The notes: generated by a model not told the origin, from the letters alone. A DNA stretch of 64,000 bases from Phycisphaerales bacterium (GCA_020846975.1 JADLCX010000068.1:17199-81198); one strand, 5' to 3'; numbered from the stretch's first letter, positions 52,532 to 63,675 are shown. Numbers and translations are program-made.

Positions 52532-53571
52532 CTTCGCACGATCTCCACGCACTGGAACGCGATTCACGGCCCGGAACTCCGCTGGTGGAGGTTCGTAGAC
52601 TCGTCAAGCACTTCCCCGTCCGCGGCGGAGTTTTCAACACCATCCAGGGCCACGTCAAGGCCGTCAACGGCGTCTCGCTCCACATCAACCCCGGCGAAGT
52701 CGTCGGAATCGTCGGCGAATCCGGCTGCGGCAAGTCCACCCTCGGCAAGTGCATCATCCGCCTCATCGAGCCGACCTCCGGCTCGATCCGCTTCGACGGC
52801 ATCGACATCACCGCCCTCGGCCACGCCGAGATGATGCCCTTCCGCCGTCAGATGCAGATCATCTTCCAGGACCCCTACTCCTCACTCAACCCGCGCCTCA
52901 CCGTCCGCAAACTGCTCCGCGAGGCGATCCGCTTCCACGGCGTCACCCCCGAGGCCCAGATCGAGGAGTACATCGACCTGCTCATCGCCCGTGTCGGCTT
53001 GCGCAAGGATGCCAAGGACAAGTTCCCCCACGAGTTCTCCGGCGGCCAGCGCCAGCGCATCGGTATCGCCCGCGCCCTCGCGCTCAAGCCCAGGTTCATC
53101 GTCGCCGATGAGCCCGTCTCCGCCCTCGATGTCTCGATCCAGGCCCAGGTCCTCAACCTGATGATGCAGCTCAAGGACGAGTTCGGCCTCACCCTCGCCT
53201 TCATCAGCCACGACCTCAAGGTCATCGAGCACTTCTGCGACCGCGTCATGGTCATGTACCTCGGCCACATCGTCGAGACGCTCCCCTGTCTCGACCTGCA
53301 CGAGCGTGCGATGCACCCCTACACCCGCGCCCTTCTCGGCGCCAACCCGATCGATGACCCCGCCGAACGCTCCGCCGCGGGCTTGAAGGTGCTCCAGGGC
53401 GATGTTCCCAGCCCCTTCAACCCGCCGAAGGGTTGCCCGTTCCAGGGCCGCTGCCCGCTCGTCATCGACCGCTGCCGAGTCGAGATGCCCCCGCTCACAC
53501 CCCGCGGCAACTCCACCGACGATCGCCGCGTCGCGTGCTGGGCCGTCCCCGACGCGCCGCATACGAAGTGA
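52528..53571 (+). CDS. oppF: Oligopeptide ABC transporter ATP-binding protein OppF-like, 347 aa
   Basis: OppF/DppF ATPase: Walker A GESGCGKSTLGKC, Q-loop IFQDPYSSLNPRLTVRKLLREA, signature FSGGQRQRIGIARAL, Walker B FIVADEPVSALDVS, H-loop AFISHDLKVIEHF. The C-terminal family extension contains GCPFQGRCPLVIDRC. It completes the opp operon (A, B, C, D, F). The start is GTG 52528, whose third base plus the next two form the stop of the toxin-like gene (GTGA overlap), so it depends on the preceding gene for translation. An earlier in-frame start would lie inside the toxin gene. Confidence 0.95.
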   Translation: MTSHDLHALERDSRPGTPLVEVRRLVKHFPVRGGVFNTIQGHVKAVNGVSLHINPGEVVGIVGESGCGKSTLGKCIIRLIEPTSGSIRFDGIDITALGHAEMMPFRRQMQIIFQDPYSSLNPRLTVRKLLREAIRFHGVTPEAQIEEYIDLLIARVGLRKDAKDKFPHEFSGGQRQRIGIARALALKPRFIVADEPVSALDVSIQAQVLNLMMQLKDEFGLTLAFISHDLKVIEHFCDRVMVMYLGHIVETLPCLDLHERAMHPYTRALLGANPIDDPAERSAAGLKVLQGDVPSPFNPPKGCPFQGRCPLVIDRCRVEMPPLTPRGNSTDDRRVACWAVPDAPHTK

Positions 53572-53675
53572 TCGACGATCCGAACGAGCCGCGCACAAAG
53601 TAAGCGGCGACGGGCCACACGCCGTCCGACCACACCGGTCCTCCCAAACGCACTCAACCCCCACGGGCACGCAAA

Positions 53676-53706
53676 ACGCGGCCGGGATCGACAATCCCGG
53701 CCGCGT
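53676..53706 (-). terminator. Hairpin terminator between the opp operon and the CARDB-protein gene
   Basis: A perfect 13-bp stem (53676-53688 with 53694-53706) and 5-base loop, followed on the minus strand by TTTT. It lies 29 bp past the 3' end of the minus-strand gene at 53735. As a near-symmetric structure it may end the plus-strand opp transcript too. Confidence 0.65.
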
Positions 53707-53734
53707 GCATCAAGTCACAAAGTCGGCCCAACGC

Positions 53735-55882
53735 TCACACGGTGATCGTCACCGAGTCCGACCTCGCCGCGCTGCGGGCGTTCAGGTTGTCGAACGCCGC
53801 GGCAAAGAACGTCTGGTTCCCCGTGGCAAACCCGCCCGGCAGCGTGAACACACGCCGGTAGCTGCCGCCGGGACGCCGGGTGCCCACGCCGATGAGCGTG
53901 TCGGCGTTCACATCCAGCCGGCCGTTCCCGTTGGAATCGTGGTAGAACCGCACCGACCCGATCGCGCCGTTGTCCGAAACGCCCGTCGCCAGGAACGTCA
54001 GCCGGTCGCCAATGTTCGCCGCGGCCGGCGTCACCGTGAACCCGCCGAGCACCGGCTTGGTGTTCCTGGTCGCCGTCACGTCGATCGCCCGCGTCGCGCT
54101 CCGCACGTTCACGATGTCGATCGCCTTGGCGAAGATCTTGTTCAGGCCGTTGCGGAAGTTCGTCGGAACCACCAGGCTCAGCCGCCAGTTGTTCGTGCCG
54201 TCGACCCGCGCGCCGTTCCCCAGCAGGATATCCGTGCTCGCGTCGAACACCCCGTTGCGGTTCGAGTCGCGGAAGAACTGCACGCCCGCCAGGCCCGTCT
54301 GGCCGTCGTCGTCGGTCACGTTGTTCGCCGTGAGGATCAGCGTCTGGCCCTTGCTCCGCGTGGTCGCGTTGGCGGTCACCGACCGCACCCTCGGCGCCCT
54401 GTTCGCGACCAGCGACACATCCAGGCTCTCGGTCTCGCCGGCCAGTCCGATGTCATCGCTCCCCTGCGCAAAGAACTTCTGCGCCCCGGCGCCCCACGCC
54501 GGATCGATCGTGAACTCCGTGCTCGCCGATCCCGCGTTCGGGTCCACCTCCGCCAGCAGTTGATCCAGGCCCGTGTCCAGCGTGCCGTTCCCGTCGGCAT
54601 CGCGGTAGAACCTCACGAGCTCGGCGTTGTCGCTCACGCCCGTCGCCGTCAGCGTGATCGCACGCCCGCGCCGCGCCGCGCCGGTCGGGCCCGCAAGGTT
54701 CTCGATGGTCACAGGGTCCCGCGCGGTAAACGTGAACTGCGCGGTGCCGATGTCTCGCGGCGGCGAGACCGCCACCACGCTCACGCGGTCCATGCTGTCC
54801 GTCGCCTGCGCGAAGAACCTGGCCGATGTGCCCCAGTCCGAATCGACCACCGTGGACACCGACCACCGATCGCTCATCCCATCCCGCGCCATCAGCCCGA
54901 TCAGTTCGTCCGCGTCCGCTTGCAGCCCCGCCACCCCGTTGGTGTCGCGGTACAGCCGCACCGCCTGCACCGTCCCCGAGTCGTCGGGGTCCGAGACGCC
55001 CGTCGCCGTGAACGTGATGTCCTCGCCCCACGAAACCGCGCTGTCCGGCGTGGCCGTGATCCCCTGCACCACCGGCTCGTTCGAGGCGTTGAGCGTGAAC
55101 GTCCCCGATCGGATCGTCGAGTCCAGCCCATCGAACGCCTTGACGAAGATGCGCCCAAGCCCCGGCTCGACAAAGGTCGGCACCGGCCCCGAGTACACGT
55201 ACGAGTTGTTCGGCCCCGCCTCGCCCGCGCCGACCAGACGGTCCGTCACCTCGCTCAGCACGCCGTCAGCATCGACATCGTACCAGAACGTCAGGTCCAG
55301 CGACCCCGTGATGCCGTCGTCATCCGTCGCGCTCAGCACGATGATCGTCAGCGTGCTCGTTCGCGTCATGCCTGTGAACGGCCCGATCAGCGGCGTATCC
55401 ACCGACGGTGGCGTGTTGCCCACGAAGAACGCCCCCGACCCGTTGTTGTTCGCCTCGCTGCTCTCGGCCACCGCCGCGCCCGAGTCCGCCACGCCGATGA
55501 TGAACCGGCCGCCCAGCGGCGTCCCGTCCGGGATCGTCAGTTGCTTGGCAAAGCCCAGCGTTCCCGTCGCCGGGATGGCCACGTTGTTGTCGTACGTCCC
55601 CAACTCGGTGTCGCCCCCGTCCAGCGTCGCATCCGCCGACAGGTAGAACTTCACGCTGAACGGCGTCGCCAGCGCCTCGTCGCCGCTGTTCGTGAGCGTC
55701 GAGTTCACCGTGATCTCGCCCCCCGGCAGCGAGTTGTTCGCGACCGCCAGTTCCGTGTACGCCAGGTCCACCGCCAGCAGAGCACGCTGTTCGAGCGACT
55801 CCATCAGGCCCGTCGTGGAATGACCGGCTCGGGCTGCCAGGCGGGAGGCGGTTCGGTTCGGGCTGATCGTCGTTCGGGGCAT
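53735..55882 (-). CDS. Large secreted protein with planctomycete export motif and CARDB-like repeats, 715 aa
   Basis: The N-terminus TTGLMESLEQRALLAVDLAYTEL contains the 'LExLEqRalLa' motif known from planctomycete extracellular proteins. The next domain (DLAYTELAVANNSLPGGEITVNSTLTNSGDEALATPFSVKFYLSADATLD) is a CARDB-type adhesion domain. The rest is about five repeats built around 'ATGVSDNGxIGSVRFYHDSNGNGRLDVNADTLIG'-type units (short acidic D-x-D/N-G loops and 'TATPDSAVSWGEDITFTATGVSD'). These resemble bacterial Ig-like domains with calcium-binding loops. It ends DSVTITV with no visible anchor. GAGGAACG sits before ATG 55882. Probably a surface or matrix protein; partner unknown. Confidence 0.85.
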   Translation of the reverse strand: MPRTTISPNRTASRLAARAGHSTTGLMESLEQRALLAVDLAYTELAVANNSLPGGEITVNSTLTNSGDEALATPFSVKFYLSADATLDGGDTELGTYDNNVAIPATGTLGFAKQLTIPDGTPLGGRFIIGVADSGAAVAESSEANNNGSGAFFVGNTPPSVDTPLIGPFTGMTRTSTLTIIVLSATDDDGITGSLDLTFWYDVDADGVLSEVTDRLVGAGEAGPNNSYVYSGPVPTFVEPGLGRIFVKAFDGLDSTIRSGTFTLNASNEPVVQGITATPDSAVSWGEDITFTATGVSDPDDSGTVQAVRLYRDTNGVAGLQADADELIGLMARDGMSDRWSVSTVVDSDWGTSARFFAQATDSMDRVSVVAVSPPRDIGTAQFTFTARDPVTIENLAGPTGAARRGRAITLTATGVSDNAELVRFYRDADGNGTLDTGLDQLLAEVDPNAGSASTEFTIDPAWGAGAQKFFAQGSDDIGLAGETESLDVSLVANRAPRVRSVTANATTRSKGQTLILTANNVTDDDGQTGLAGVQFFRDSNRNGVFDASTDILLGNGARVDGTNNWRLSLVVPTNFRNGLNKIFAKAIDIVNVRSATRAIDVTATRNTKPVLGGFTVTPAAANIGDRLTFLATGVSDNGAIGSVRFYHDSNGNGRLDVNADTLIGVGTRRPGGSYRRVFTLPGGFATGNQTFFAAAFDNLNARSAARSDSVTITV

Positions 55883-56265
55883 CGGGCGTTCCTCGTCAAG
55901 GTCAGATACACACAGGGCGGCACATGCACGCCATCACGCCGATGGTCGAGCCCGCCCAAGCTCCATCTCTCTCTGGCTCCCCGAGCCGCGGCCGTTCGCC
56001 GCCGCCAACCCTTCCCCGTACGCACGGCCCATCGCTCTCGGTGCGGCCGGATAACCGTTCGGGGAGTGTCTCTACTCTAGACGATCTCCCGATGCGTGCC
56101 AATCCATTTACGTGACAATTGGCCGAAAAGCCAGCCTGTTCCCGCTCAAACACGTCCGGCGGGCGCTCCCAAACGAACGCGGGGCGCCGCCCCGACGGGC
56201 GGCGCCCCGGTTATGGGATGAGGTTTGGCCCACACGAGGGCGGTTTCGGCCTCGCAAGGCTCGGT
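55883..56265. other. Spacer of about 380 bp between two secreted-protein genes (both minus strand)
   Basis: It holds the upstream region of the CARDB-type protein gene (55883-about 56100) and a hairpin at 56181-56208 that follows the dockerin-protein gene. No RNA gene or further repeat is visible. Confidence 0.5.
56181..56208 (-). terminator. Hairpin after the dockerin-protein gene
   Basis: A perfect 12-bp stem GGGGCGCCGCCC (56181-56192) with GGGCGGCGCCCC (56197-56208) and 4-base loop, about 60 bp past the stop on the minus strand. There is no strong T run after it, so it is a possible terminator or a structured repeat. Confidence 0.5.
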
Positions 56266-57945
56266 CTACTCGCCGCAGCCCGTGAAGTACAGCGCAAGGT
56301 AATCGAAGATGTCCTGAACGGTGATATCGCCCGAGTCGTTCACATCCGCGTCCGGGTTGCTGCCGAAGTACGCCTCCAGGAAGTCGAAGATGTCCTGCAC
56401 GCTCACCTCGCCGCTCCCGTTGAAGTCCGCAGGGCATTCCGGAGCGAACGAGAGCGTCACCTCCAAACTGATCGCGGAACTGCACCCGTTCGAGACCACG
56501 CACCGGAACACCTGCGCCACGCCCGTGAAGTCGCTCAGCGTCAGTTGGTTCGCCGTCGCGCCCGACGCCGTGCAGAACGGGATCCCGAAAGAGTCCAGCA
56601 CGGGCCCGTCGTTGATGTCGATGAACTCCGGGAAACTCAGAAGGTCCTGCTGCTGCCACTGGTAGGTGATCGATCCGCCCCCGGTCGCCGCCAGCGTGAA
56701 CTGCGCCGACGCGGTGACCTCGACTTCCTGCGATGTCGGCTCGGTCGTGATCGCCACGTTGCTCCCCGAGCCCGACCAGATCGCGAAGCGTGCAGCCGGA
56801 TTCCCGCCCGCGTTCTGGAAGTCGCCGCCCACCGCCAGATCCCCGTTGGGGAGCACCGCCAGCGCACGCACCACGGCGTCCACGCCCGTTCCCAGCGCCG
56901 ACCACTGCCCGTTGCTCAGCCTCGCGATGCGGTTGGCGGGCACGCCGTCCACCGACGAGAAATCACCCGCCACGATCAGATCGCCGTTGGGCATGACCGC
57001 CAACGCGAACACGTCGAAGTTTCCCGATGTCGCCGTGTTGATGCCCGTGCCGAAGCCCGACCATGCCGTGCCGTTCCATCGCGCCAGCTTGTTCACCGTC
57101 ACGCCCCCGGCCTCCAGAAACGCGCCGCCGACGATCAGATCGCCGTTCGGCATCGCCGCCATGCACCGCACCAACCCGCTCACCCCGTCGCCGAGCGCGT
57201 GCCAGGTCGAGCCGTCCCACCGCGCGATCCGGTTCACCGTCAAAGCGCCGTCTCCCGTCGTGAGCGCGGCCCCGCCCGCGATCAGATCCCCGTTGGGCAT
57301 CACGAACACCGCCGATGTCGTCGAACTCAACCCCGCACCAAGCGGGCTCCACCCGTTGGCTTCGCTCCACTGCGCGATGCGGCTGGCCGCGACCGGGGTC
57401 GCCCCCACCTGCGTGAACGCGCCCGCCGTAACCACCGTGTCCGAGTTCGGGCTCGCCGCCGCGAGCAGCGTCAGCGACGGCGAGTTCCCTGTTCCCGTCG
57501 CCAAATCCGACCAGGCCACACCATTCCATCGCGCGATGCGCTTGGCCGGATTCCCCCCGGCCTGACTGAAGCTCGTCCCGCAGACCACCAGCGTGTTGCT
57601 CGCCGACAGAGACGTCACGCAGTACCCCGGAGCGCTCAGCCCAGTGCCCAGCGCAGACCAGTTCGCCCCGTCCCACGACGCGATGTAGTTCGCATCCGCA
57701 ACTCCGGCAGACGCTGTGCCCGAAAAGTCTCCAGTGGCCACCAGCACCGGTTCCTGCGGTCCCGCCCCGTCCGGATCCCACACATGCAGCCACCGGATCG
57801 AGCCGTTCATGTTTGACTCCGCTGTACCCGGAACCCAGTTGCCCGTGCAGTCCGCCAAACTCAAGTCCGCGGCCAAGCCGAGCGTCATACCAGCCAGTGC
57901 CAGCACACACAGCCGGCGTGCATCTTCGAGCGATCGTGCGGTCAT
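56266..57945 (-). CDS. Secreted propeller-type protein ending in a GC-type dockerin, 559 aa
   Basis: A signal peptide (RRLCVLALAGMTLGLAADLSLA) precedes repeats of the kind 'IARWNGTAWSGFGTGI..., FALAVMPNGDLIVAGDFSSVDGVPANRIARL', about seven in number. These form a kelch/beta-propeller-like body with 'A.LPNGDL.VGG.F..AGG' in each. After an Ig-like spacer with two cysteines (residues about 400-490) come CPADFNGSGEVSVQDIFDFL and DADVNDSGDITVQDIFDYLALYF, two dockerin-like calcium loops ending TGCGE. This matches the GC-type dockerin tail typical of Phycisphaerales. No cohesin is in the window. GGAG precedes ATG 57945. Confidence 0.87.
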   Translation of the reverse strand: MTARSLEDARRLCVLALAGMTLGLAADLSLADCTGNWVPGTAESNMNGSIRWLHVWDPDGAGPQEPVLVATGDFSGTASAGVADANYIASWDGANWSALGTGLSAPGYCVTSLSASNTLVVCGTSFSQAGGNPAKRIARWNGVAWSDLATGTGNSPSLTLLAAASPNSDTVVTAGAFTQVGATPVAASRIAQWSEANGWSPLGAGLSSTTSAVFVMPNGDLIAGGAALTTGDGALTVNRIARWDGSTWHALGDGVSGLVRCMAAMPNGDLIVGGAFLEAGGVTVNKLARWNGTAWSGFGTGINTATSGNFDVFALAVMPNGDLIVAGDFSSVDGVPANRIARLSNGQWSALGTGVDAVVRALAVLPNGDLAVGGDFQNAGGNPAARFAIWSGSGSNVAITTEPTSQEVEVTASAQFTLAATGGGSITYQWQQQDLLSFPEFIDINDGPVLDSFGIPFCTASGATANQLTLSDFTGVAQVFRCVVSNGCSSAISLEVTLSFAPECPADFNGSGEVSVQDIFDFLEAYFGSNPDADVNDSGDITVQDIFDYLALYFTGCGE

Positions 57946-58075
57946 GCGAGAATCTCCAGGAATAAGCCCAGTTGGTGCGGACGCCAGTGGCCGCATCCGA
58001 AAGTCAGAGTACCATTGATTCTCGGTCCGTCCACTCTCCCAAAGAATATTCAGGGTAATTGCTGAAAGAGTTTGA

Positions 58076-59428
58076 TTGCCGTCCAAGCCTGCCCCCACCT
58101 CCGAACTCCGGTCCCGTCTTCCGGTTCGCGTTGACGGCTTGTCCGCACCTGCACACCCTTCGCTCGTGGACGAGTCGAGCTCCGAACATCGCGCACCCGA
58201 CGAGCGGGACCTTGACCTCCGCGAGCACGCCGAGGTGGTCGGGACCAACATCCGCGCCGCCCTCGAAGAGCTCGTTCTCGGCATGGCGGGGCCGACGCCC
58301 AGGCCGGGGCAGTTGATCGTCCGAACCGGGCTCGACAAGTCGCTCGCCGGCCGCGTCATGCAGACCGCCCGCACGCCGCAGCCCCTCTCCGTGCTGCTCA
58401 AGAGCCCCGCGCCCGCCGGACTCGGGATCTTTGTTCGCGCCGCCCAAACCTCCGGGGCGAGCGCCGAGTCGATCACCCGCATGCAGCAGGCGATCGCCGA
58501 TTTCGAGCGTCTCCTCTCGCGGTTCCCGCGCGGCCGGTCGGGTCTCGAAGCGGCCATATCCGGATGGATGCCCGAATCGCGCGAGCAGGGCGAGCGAGCG
58601 GCCCGTCAATCCGTGTTCAACGCCATGTCGTTCCTCTTCGGGCATCAGACCGAGGCCGCGCTCGGATGCGCCATCCTCAGGCCCAATCCCGACGGGCGCA
58701 CGCTCGACATCACGCTCGTCAACGGACAGATCGGCCTGCGCCGGCTCCGCGAGGGCGAGGCCATGACCGTCTTCGGCATCCGCTCCTACCCGCTCGGCGA
58801 GGCCGGCGCCGCCTCACCGTTCCACACCACGCTCGACGGGCGCTCCATCGAGGACGCATCCTGCGTCCTCGACGAGTTCTGCGTCCCGCGAGCGCCCGAA
58901 CTCAAACTCGTCCGCAGCAACGAGCAGCGCCTGTTCGTGCTGCCCGCCGGCACGCCCGATCTCAACGAGCCCATCACCATCATCTCCGCCCACACCCACG
59001 CCTCGGGCTGGCAGCGCTTTGCTTCCGCCGAGCGACGCGAAGAGTGGCACACGATGATGGTCCGGCGCCCGACCAAACTGCTCATCAACGACACCTTCAT
59101 CCACGAAGACATCTACCCCGGTGTCGAACCGCACATCACCACCCACATGGTCGGCATGACCATGCTCCCCGCGCGCGATCGCGGCCCGGGCTTCCCGCTC
59201 GACGAAGTCCGCTTGCAGGTCAACGCCGGCTGGATCGGCGGAGACCTCCGCAACCTCGGCACCGGCGACATCCCTCGACACGCCGACATTGTCGCATCGG
59301 TCTTCTCCCGAATCGGCGAGGACCCCCGAAAGTACCGCGTCCACCGCCTGCGCATGGACTACCCCGTCTCCGGAATGGCGGCCACGCGCTGGTTCAAGCT
59401 CCCGGAAGCCCCGCGCGGATCGGCCTGA
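58076..59428 (+). CDS. Protein of unknown function, 450 aa, possibly with N-terminal winged helix
   Basis: I do not recognise a family. Residues about 60-100 (NIRAALEELVLGMAGPTPRPGQLIVRTGLDKSLAGRVMQTAR) look like a winged helix-turn-helix. Residues 110-200 form a helical segment. The C-terminal 250 residues are beta-rich, for example 'AALGCAILRPNPDGRTLDITLVNGQIGLRRLREGEAMTVFGIRSY' and 'LINDTFIHEDIYPGVEPHITTHMVGMTMLPARDRGPGFPLDEVRLQ'. The start TTG 58076 has GAAAGAG six bases upstream; GTG 58166 is the alternative. The next genes are tRNA-Ile2 (opposite strand) and trpA. Complete, no transmembrane segment. A DNA-binding regulator is an inference only. Confidence 0.7.
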   Translation: MPSKPAPTSELRSRLPVRVDGLSAPAHPSLVDESSSEHRAPDERDLDLREHAEVVGTNIRAALEELVLGMAGPTPRPGQLIVRTGLDKSLAGRVMQTARTPQPLSVLLKSPAPAGLGIFVRAAQTSGASAESITRMQQAIADFERLLSRFPRGRSGLEAAISGWMPESREQGERAARQSVFNAMSFLFGHQTEAALGCAILRPNPDGRTLDITLVNGQIGLRRLREGEAMTVFGIRSYPLGEAGAASPFHTTLDGRSIEDASCVLDEFCVPRAPELKLVRSNEQRLFVLPAGTPDLNEPITIISAHTHASGWQRFASAERREEWHTMMVRRPTKLLINDTFIHEDIYPGVEPHITTHMVGMTMLPARDRGPGFPLDEVRLQVNAGWIGGDLRNLGTGDIPRHADIVASVFSRIGEDPRKYRVHRLRMDYPVSGMAATRWFKLPEAPRGSA

Positions 59429-59632
59429 GCCGCCGCGATCGACCCCGCGCTCCCCGCCGCCGGCCTCCGCCAATCTCCACGATGACCTCCACGGAGTGAT
59501 CCTTGGCCGCACACGAGCGCAGCGTTAAGCGCGGCAGCGCGGCCCTGAATCACCCGGAATCGTTCGGAAACTCGATGTCGTCGCTTTGCCGCAAATCCGC
59601 GACTTCTTCCCTGAAATCGCGGGTTTTGTGAA

Positions 59633-59705
59633 TGGCCCCGCCCGGATTCGAACCGGGGACCAAGAGATTATGAGTCCCTCGCTCTAACCGCTGAGCTACG
59701 GGGCC
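59633..59705 (-). tRNA. tRNA-Ile2 (anticodon CAU)
   Basis: Reading the minus strand, 73 bases fold into a full cloverleaf. The 7-bp acceptor stem is GGCCCCG/CGGGGCC with discriminator A. The D arm is GCTC...GAGC, the anticodon stem AGGGA/TCTCT closes loop CTCATAA (anticodon CAT), and the T arm is CCCGG-TTCGAAT-CCGGG. CCA is not encoded. CAU could mean Met, but the GG...CC acceptor end and the 'GACTCATAATCnCTTGGTC' middle match the minor isoleucine tRNA (ileX-type), whose C34 is converted to lysidine by TilS to read AUA. Firm as a tRNA; the Ile2 identity is strong but by pattern. Confidence 0.88.
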
Positions 59706-59709
59706 GACC

Positions 59710-59735
59710 CGTGGCATCGGCTTCCAGCCGATGGG
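59710..59735. repeat. Small hairpin repeat GTGGCATCGGC, copy 1
   Basis: CATCGGCT-TCC-AGCCGATG (59715-59733) is an 8-bp stem and 3-base loop preceded by CCGTGG. A second copy is at 63061-63088. It lies between the tRNA and trpA genes. This wording is a dispersed repeat in planctomycete genomes (general knowledge). Confidence 0.6.
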
Positions 59736-59821
59736 CTTGCACCTGCATCGCCGATCCCGTCGGTGACGGCTCGCCTCCATCGCTCGGATTCTACGGCCCG
59801 AGCCCCTTACCTTTGCCCGTC

Positions 59822-60625
59822 ATGTCACGAATCGACGACATCTTCTCCGCCCTCCGCGCCGATCGCCGCAAGGCCCTTATGCCCTTCCTCTGCGGCGGAC
59901 ACCCCGCGCCCGATCTCCTCCCCGGCCTGCTCGCCGCCCTCCAGCGCGGCGGTGCATCGATCGTCGAGATCGGCTTCCCCTTCTCCGACCCGATCGCCGA
60001 CGGTCCCATCATCGCCGCGGCCATGAACCAGGTCCTTTCTCGCGGCGGCACGCCGACGGAACTCTTCGACGAGATCGCGCGCGCCCGTCCGTCCACAAGC
60101 GTCGGCCTGGTCGCCATGCTCAGCGTCTCGATCATCTGGCGCGTGGGCCTCCCCGAGGTCCTCGAGCGAGCCGCGCGCGCCGGCATCGACGGCTTCATCG
60201 TCCCCGATCTGCCCGTCGAGGAGTCCGGTCCCATCCTCGGCCCGATGCGCGATGCCGGCTTCTCCACCAGCCTCCTCATCGCCCCCGCCACGCCGCCCCA
60301 GCGCGCCGAACGGATCGCCCGCGCATCCTCCGGTTTCGTCTACCTCCTCGCCCGCGCGGGGATCACCGGCGAGTCCGGCCCCGCGCCCGACATCGCGGGC
60401 CGCGTCCGCATGATCCGCGGCATGACCGATCTCCCCATCGCCTGCGGCTTCGGCATCTCCACCGCCGAGCACGTCCGCGCCGTCGTCCGGCACGCCGACG
60501 CCGCCATCGTCGGATCCGCGCTCGTGCGCCGACTCGCCGACACCGCCGAGGCGTCCGGCGATCCCCTGTCGGTTGCGGAAACGTTTACAACCGGGCTCGC
60601 CGCCGGTTTGGCCGTCAGCGGTTAG
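59822..60625 (+). CDS. trpA: Tryptophan synthase alpha subunit, 267 aa
   Basis: TrpA cleaves indole-3-glycerol phosphate to indole and glyceraldehyde-3-phosphate. Conserved parts: [23 protein letters not shown], then [25 protein letters not shown] (the E/D catalytic region: [14 protein letters not shown]), [33 protein letters not shown], and the C-terminal phosphate site [26 protein letters not shown]. Length is normal (about 265). ATG 59822 is preceded by no strong ribosome-binding site but gives the normal MSRIDDIF start. The trpB partner is not in this window. Confidence 0.97.
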   Translation: MSRIDDIFSALRADRRKALMPFLCGGHPAPDLLPGLLAALQRGGASIVEIGFPFSDPIADGPIIAAAMNQVLSRGGTPTELFDEIARARPSTSVGLVAMLSVSIIWRVGLPEVLERAARAGIDGFIVPDLPVEESGPILGPMRDAGFSTSLLIAPATPPQRAERIARASSGFVYLLARAGITGESGPAPDIAGRVRMIRGMTDLPIACGFGISTAEHVRAVVRHADAAIVGSALVRRLADTAEASGDPLSVAETFTTGLAAGLAVSG

Positions 60626-60810
60626 GGTTGCGCGCCGAAGAGTTCCGGCAAAGCGCGTTGTCATCGCTTGCATCGCCCTCACTTGTGGCAACAATCTTGC
60701 GCACCGATCCGCGCGAGCCCTCGCGCCACGCGATGAAGCACGCGGCCGCCGATGCACCGGGCCTTCCGCACCGCACGCCTTCACACCGCGCGCCTCAAAA
60801 GGGATTGGAC

Positions 60811-63060
<2,250 letters not shown>

Positions 63061-63088
63061 GCCGTGGCATCGGCATCCCTGCCGATGG
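63061..63088. repeat. Small hairpin repeat GTGGCATCGGC, copy 2
   Basis: CATCGGCA-TCCC-TGCCGATG (63068-63087) matches copy 1 at 59710 in its first 11 bases and in the stem. It follows the glnN stop directly. See the finding. Confidence 0.6.
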
Positions 63089-63120
63089 CGATTCGTCCGG
63101 CTTTGGGCCGGACGAATCGC
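63088..63120 (+). terminator. Strong hairpin after the glutamine synthetase gene
   Basis: A perfect 14-bp stem GCGATTCGTCCGGC (63088-63101) with its complement (63107-63120) and 5-base loop TTTGG lies 28 bp past the glnN stop. No T run follows (AGTGCCTTCC), so it is a probable terminator or RNA-protecting structure, directly behind the small hairpin repeat copy 2. Confidence 0.6.
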
Positions 63121-63159
63121 AGTGCCTTCCTCCTCGTCCTGCGCCACGGAGATTGCGGT

Positions 63160-63675
63160 ATGCGGCGATGTCTTCCGCCAATCTTGAGCCTCTTCTCACT
63201 TGCTCTCGTAGGGTGTTACAGCGCCGGTCAGTACCGCGGTGACGGGGCAATCGTCGAACGGTCTTGGGGGGTGTACCGGGTCGACCTTGGGAACATCAAC
63301 CTCGGCAAGAGCGGTACTCACACGTTTCGAGTCTCCGGTGTTCCCCCGCATCCACTCGTGTTCTTGCTCGTTCACGACACTGGTGCCGACGCACGAGATG
63401 GCATCGGTCCAGAAGGAATCACAGTCGCCGTCCGCATCCTTACAGCCGATCGACGGGAGACCGTTCATGAATTCGAGGGCGATCTCGGTCGCGCATGGAT
63501 TCAGGCAAGCGGTCCGGACGGGCCACCTCGCTTTTGGACGGGCCAGCTGCGAGACTTCGAACTCGACACCAAGCGTGACTACCTCATCCAGATCGAAGTA
63601 GACACGCAATATGCAGCATCGTTTCCGGTGATCGTCCGACTCGAAGACTTCCCGCGAAACCACTTCGCGCTCTGA
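63160..63675 (+). CDS. Small putative lipoprotein of unknown family, 171 aa
   Basis: It starts MRRCLPPILSLFSLALVGCYSAG, a signal peptide with lipobox LALVGC (compare L-x-G-C). The mature protein is beta-rich: YRVDLGNINLGKSGTHTFRVSGVPPHPLVFLLVHDTGADARDG ... RLTADRRET and ends 'YAASFPVIVRLEDFPRNHFAL'. ATG 63160 is chosen because it gives the signal peptide; upstream in-frame sequence lies in the hairpin region. Family unknown. It lies downstream of the glnN terminator and is read in the same direction. Confidence 0.7.
   Translation: MRRCLPPILSLFSLALVGCYSAGQYRGDGAIVERSWGVYRVDLGNINLGKSGTHTFRVSGVPPHPLVFLLVHDTGADARDGIGPEGITVAVRILTADRRETVHEFEGDLGRAWIQASGPDGPPRFWTGQLRDFELDTKRDYLIQIEVDTQYAASFPVIVRLEDFPRNHFAL

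Noticed and set aside
53402..57816. Long plus-strand frames (about 890 and 565 codons) opposite the two secreted-protein genes
   Set aside because: Arg/His/Pro-rich translation with no recognisable domain; the minus strand has signal peptide, CARDB and dockerin features.
59633..59705. Elongator tRNA-Met
   Set aside because: The anticodon is CAT, but the body and acceptor match the ileX-type tRNA-Ile2 pattern better.
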